Source: Bifidobacterium choloepi
GTDB taxonomy: Bacteria > Actinomycetota > Actinomycetes > Actinomycetales > Bifidobacteriaceae
Direction: 5' to 3'
NCBI RefSeq assembly: GCF_010667615.1
Contig: NZ_VYSG01000001.1
Location: 124,001-188,000, forward strand
DNA length: 64,000 nucleotides
Shown here in pieces: positions 60,869-64,000 of this stretch (its first letter is position 1; every line of letters begins with the position of its first letter). The position numbers and the translations under genes were made by a program. The notes under the pieces were generated by a model, which was not told the DNA's origin, did not search any database, and saw nothing but the letters and a program-made list of their open reading frames with translations.

Positions 60869-62197
60869 CTAGAGGTATTCCATCAGGTCGGTGATGATCG
60901 CGTCGTTGAGCAGGCGTCCGCGACGGGTGGGGATGGCGCGGCCGTTCTCGACGGTTAGCAGGCCGTCGTGCACGAAGTTGTCCCACGTCCGCGGCGGCAC
61001 GATGCCTTCGGTCTGGGCCATGTCGAAGCCGTCGCGGATGCGCAGGCCGAGCATCAGGCGTTCCTCGAAGTCCTCGGTCATGTCGATCGTCTCGCTGTCG
61101 GCCCACGGCAGGCGGCCCGCGTTGATCGCCGTCGCCCACCGCTTCGGATGGGCGATGTCCCAGCTGCGCAGTCCGGCGACGGCATGGGCGTTGCCCTGCG
61201 CCGTCTCGACGGCGTCGCCGTCCGGCTCGTTGCGCGGCGCGGCACCGACGGGGATGCCCGGCAACCCGTCGTCGTTCCGGCCGGTGGCGCGGAATACGCC
61301 GGCGTTGCGGGAATCGTCCAAATCGCCCGAATCGTTCACGCCGAAATTCCTGCCGTCGGCGGCGTTGACGTGCGAATGGGCGCCGGGGCCGAGACCGGCC
61401 CAGTCGACGTTTCTCCAGTAGCCGAGGTTGTGGCGGCTTTCGTAGCCGGGGCGCGCCCAGTTGCTCACCTCGTACCATTGCAGGCCCGCGGCCGACAGCA
61501 TTTCGTCGGCGATGTCGTACTTGGCGGCCTCGTCGTCGTCGTCCGGCTTCGGCAACGTGCCGGCGGCGATCTGCCGGCCCATTTTCGTCGTCGGCTCGAC
61601 GGTTAGCGCGTACGCGGAAATGTGGTCGACGCCGAGGTCGATCGCCGTTTTCAGCGACGTGCGCCAGTCGTCGAGGCTCTCCCCCGGTGCTCCGTAGATC
61701 AGGTCGACCGACGAGCGCAGGCCGGCGGCGTTCGCTGCCTCGACGCCGGCGGCGACGTTCGCCGGCGTGTGCGTGCGATCGAGCGTCTCCAGCACGTGCG
61801 GGACTGCCGACTGCATGCCGAACGAGATGCGCGTGAAGCCGCCGTCGGCGAGCTCGCGGATGTAGTCGGCGTCGACGGTGTCCGGATTGGCTTCCGTCGT
61901 GATCTCGGCGCCGTCCTCGACGCCCCACGTCTCGCGAATGCCGTCGAGCATGCGCACGAGGTCGGCGGCCGGCAGGATCGTCGGCGTGCCGCCGCCGAAG
62001 AACACCGTCGCAGCCGGCGGCTCGGCGACGCCGTGTTCCAGCTGCCACTGCTTCACGAGCGCCATTTCGCGACGCGCCATCGTCGCGTAGTTGACCCGCG
62101 ACGCGCCGGCGCCGAGGTCGCTCGCCGTGTACGTGTTGAAATCGCAGTACCCGCATCGCCGCATGCAGAAGGGGACATGAATGTAGACTTCGAACAC
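60869..62197 (-). CDS. hemW: Radical SAM heme chaperone HemW
   Basis: The protein has 442 residues. Cys11, Cys15 and Cys18 (CMRRCGYCDF) bind the 4Fe-4S cluster, the CxxxCxxC of radical SAM proteins, within IHVPFCMRRCGYCDFNTY as in HemW. VFFGGGTPTIL, EITTEANPDT and ISFGMQSAVPHVL are family motifs. HemW transfers heme to apoproteins. An insert around residues 290-340 lengthens it. The GTG start at 62197 has GGAGGA 7 nt upstream. Confidence 0.92.
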   Translation of the reverse strand: MFEVYIHVPFCMRRCGYCDFNTYTASDLGAGASRVNYATMARREMALVKQWQLEHGVAEPPAATVFFGGGTPTILPAADLVRMLDGIRETWGVEDGAEITTEANPDTVDADYIRELADGGFTRISFGMQSAVPHVLETLDRTHTPANVAAGVEAANAAGLRSSVDLIYGAPGESLDDWRTSLKTAIDLGVDHISAYALTVEPTTKMGRQIAAGTLPKPDDDDEAAKYDIADEMLSAAGLQWYEVSNWARPGYESRHNLGYWRNVDWAGLGPGAHSHVNAADGRNFGVNDSGDLDDSRNAGVFRATGRNDDGLPGIPVGAAPRNEPDGDAVETAQGNAHAVAGLRSWDIAHPKRWATAINAGRLPWADSETIDMTEDFEERLMLGLRIRDGFDMAQTEGIVPPRTWDNFVHDGLLTVENGRAIPTRRGRLLNDAIITDLMEYL

Positions 62198-62315
62198 GGA
62201 ACGATCCTCCCAGGCCGGCGCACAGAACAGGTTCCACTATAACGCGCGGCCGGGCGGGAGAAAGTCACGTCCGCGAACTCCCGCCGCCGGAAGCCGTCAT
62301 CCCCTTTCCCGCCGA

Positions 62316-62969
62316 CTAGAGCGACAGGAAGTACTCGTGCAGCCTGGTATCTTCCGTGAGCTCCGGATGGAACGCCGTCGCGAGGACATTGCCCTGCCGC
62401 AGCGCGACGACGTTGCCGTCGACTTCGGCGACGACATGCGCCTCGGATCCGACTTGCGCGACGAAAGGCCCGCGGATGAAGACGACCGGGAAGTCGGCGA
62501 TCCGCGAATCGTCACCGAGGGTCAGCGTCGCCGTCGTCGCGAAACTTCCCAGTTGGCGTCCGTACGCGTTGCGGCGGACGGTTGCGTCCAGCGCCGCGAA
62601 GTAGACGTTGGGATCGTTGTCGAGATGGCTGGCAAGCAGGATCATGCCGGCGCAGGTGCCGAAGACCGGCATGCCGTCGGCGATTCGGGCGGCGATCGGC
62701 TCCATCAGTCCAGTCGACTTGAGCAGCTTGCCCTGCGTGGTGCTTTCACCGCCGGGCAGGATGAGGCGGCCGATCGAGTCGTCGAGATCGTCGAGGTCGC
62801 GGACGAGTCGCCACGGGGCGCCGAGGCGGTCGAGCATGGCGGCGTGTTCGGCGAAGGCACCCTGGAGGGCGAGGATGCCGGTCACTTCGCCGGATCCCGG
62901 CGTCCCGCCGCTCGGATCACCATCTGTCCGGGAGTGTTCGCGGGTGATGTATTCGGCGCTGACGACCAT
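62316..62969 (-). CDS. pdxT: Pyridoxal 5'-phosphate synthase glutaminase subunit
   Basis: The protein has 217 residues. The type-1 glutaminase has GILALQGAFAEH, LPGGESTT, nucleophile Cys106 in GTCAGMILLA and the His/Glu of AFHPELTED. It supplies ammonia to PdxS. About 30 residues precede the usual family start; GTG at 62885 is a possible shorter start, but GGAG 7-8 nt before ATG 62969, right after pdxS, supports the longer form. Confidence 0.94.
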   Translation of the reverse strand: MVVSAEYITREHSRTDGDPSGGTPGSGEVTGILALQGAFAEHAAMLDRLGAPWRLVRDLDDLDDSIGRLILPGGESTTQGKLLKSTGLMEPIAARIADGMPVFGTCAGMILLASHLDNDPNVYFAALDATVRRNAYGRQLGSFATTATLTLGDDSRIADFPVVFIRGPFVAQVGSEAHVVAEVDGNVVALRQGNVLATAFHPELTEDTRLHEYFLSL

Positions 62970-62972
62970 CGG

Positions 62973-63854
62973 TCACTCTCCGCGGGCGGCCATGATCGTC
63001 TCGATTTCGTCCTCGTTGATGCCGACCATCGCCTCGCCGAGGTTTTCGGACAGGCGGGCGAGCAGGTCGGCGTCGCGCCAGTTGGCGGTCGCCTGGACGA
63101 TAGCGGCGGCACGCTTGGCCGGGTCGCCGGACTTGAAGATGCCGGAGCCGACAAAGACGCCCTCGGCGCCGAGTTCCATCATGAGCGCCGCGTCGGCCGG
63201 GGTGGCGACGCCGCCTGCGGCGAAGTTGACGACGGGAAGGCGGCGGTTCTCGTGGACGTAGAGGGCGAGCTCGTACGGCACGGCGAGTTTCTTGGCGGCC
63301 TCGTAGACTTCGTCGTCGCGCAGCGCGGCGAGCTCGCCGATCTCGCGGTTCATCGTGCGCATGTGACGGACGGCCTGGATGACGTCGCCGGTGCCGGGTT
63401 CGCCCTTGGTGCGAATCATCGCCGCGCCTTCCCCGATGCGGCGCAGCGCCTCGCCGAGGTTCTTCGCGCCGCAGACGAACGGCACGTCGAACATGCGCTT
63501 GTCGATGTGATAGACGTCGTCGGCCGGGCTCAGTACCTCGGATTCGTCGATGTAGTCGATCTCGATGGCCTGCAGGATGCGCGCCTCGGCGATGTGTCCG
63601 ATGCGCACCTTCGCCATGACCGGAATGGACACGGCTTCCTGGATGCCCTTGATCATCGCCGGGTCGGACATGCGGGAGACGCCGCCCGCCGCGCGGATGT
63701 CGGCCGGGATGCGCTCGAGCGCCATGACGGCGCATGCGCCGGCATCCTCGGCAATGCGCGCCTGCTCGGGCGTGGTGACGTCCATGATGACGCCGCCCTT
63801 GAGCATTTGCGCGAGGTTCTTGTTGAGTTCGTTGCGGTTTGCCGTTGCGGTCAT
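62973..63854 (-). CDS. pdxS: Pyridoxal 5'-phosphate synthase subunit PdxS
   Basis: The protein has 293 residues. [46 protein letters not shown] is the highly conserved N-terminus, VMAKVRIGH carries an active-site Lys, and [22 protein letters not shown] is the phosphate site. It makes PLP from ribose 5-phosphate, glyceraldehyde 3-phosphate and ammonia. ATG at 63854 has AGGAG 4 nt upstream. The gene is 3 nt from pdxT in one operon; its promoter lies in 63855-64000. Confidence 0.97.
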   Translation of the reverse strand: MTATANRNELNKNLAQMLKGGVIMDVTTPEQARIAEDAGACAVMALERIPADIRAAGGVSRMSDPAMIKGIQEAVSIPVMAKVRIGHIAEARILQAIEIDYIDESEVLSPADDVYHIDKRMFDVPFVCGAKNLGEALRRIGEGAAMIRTKGEPGTGDVIQAVRHMRTMNREIGELAALRDDEVYEAAKKLAVPYELALYVHENRRLPVVNFAAGGVATPADAALMMELGAEGVFVGSGIFKSGDPAKRAAAIVQATANWRDADLLARLSENLGEAMVGINEDEIETIMAARGE

Positions 63855-64000
63855 GTCGCTCCTTGATAGACCTCTTGCTCTCGGGTTACGCTGCCGTAAC
63901 CGTTCGCCATGCAACCTATCACGTTTCCACGGGACATGGGACGATTCTTCCGCCTCCGGGTATCACCAAAATCTATAGCCGGCAACAGCGGCTCGCCTGC

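Overview
The window is high-GC DNA (mostly about 63-65% by eye) with dense, mostly minus-strand operons. The gene set fits a Bifidobacterium-like actinobacterium: a choloylglycine (bile salt) hydrolase, a pyrB-pyrI-pyrC-pyrF-pyrK-pyrD-pyrE operon, glnE, gltBD, metE/metF, an actinobacterial GT4 glycogen synthase, trmI, pdxS/pdxT and ahpC with a TrxR-type AhpF. The species cannot be fixed from sequence alone.

Layout. 1-7.8 kb: a Wadjet (JetABCD, also MksBEFG/Ept) plasmid-defence operon on the minus strand; jetD is cut by the window edge, and an Orc1/Cdc6-like AAA+ ATPase precedes jetA. Its upstream region carries a -10 box, a 10-bp-phased repeat array and a 16-bp palindrome. 8.2-19.2 kb: a SHOCT protein, an esterase, Nnr (NAD(P)HX repair), a CMD-family protein, bile salt hydrolase, an ABC-F ATPase and ahpC-ahpF. 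19.5-21.8 kb (plus strand): flavodoxin, a HAD phosphatase and a LysR regulator. 21.8-28.6 kb: the complete de novo pyrimidine operon after carbamoyl phosphate.

28.8-37.3 kb is an accessory island, partly of low GC. It holds a GIY-YIG nuclease with an unknown partner, a WYL regulator, a MoxR AAA+ ATPase paired with a metallopeptidase-like/vWA protein, and two divergent plus-strand genes. The second of those looks like a stand-alone FtsZ/tubulin C-terminal domain with no GTPase domain. A folded MITE-like repeat and a putative permuted papain-like protein follow. Two unrelated-looking island proteins share almost the same C-terminal tail, which hints that the pieces form one system. This is my best candidate for an undescribed system.

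37.3-64 kb returns to core genome: glnE, metF-metE, sixA-trmI, an ABC ATPase, glycogen synthase, Bcp, a small membrane protein, gltD-gltB, an orphan FtsX-type permease, a MarR regulator coupled to a TIM-barrel protein with a perfect 20-bp operator-like palindrome, hemW and pdxT-pdxS.

A motif close to GGAACGATTC recurs in backbone intergenic regions and was not seen in the island or the Wadjet locus. I saw no tRNA, rRNA, CRISPR array or intact insertion sequence.
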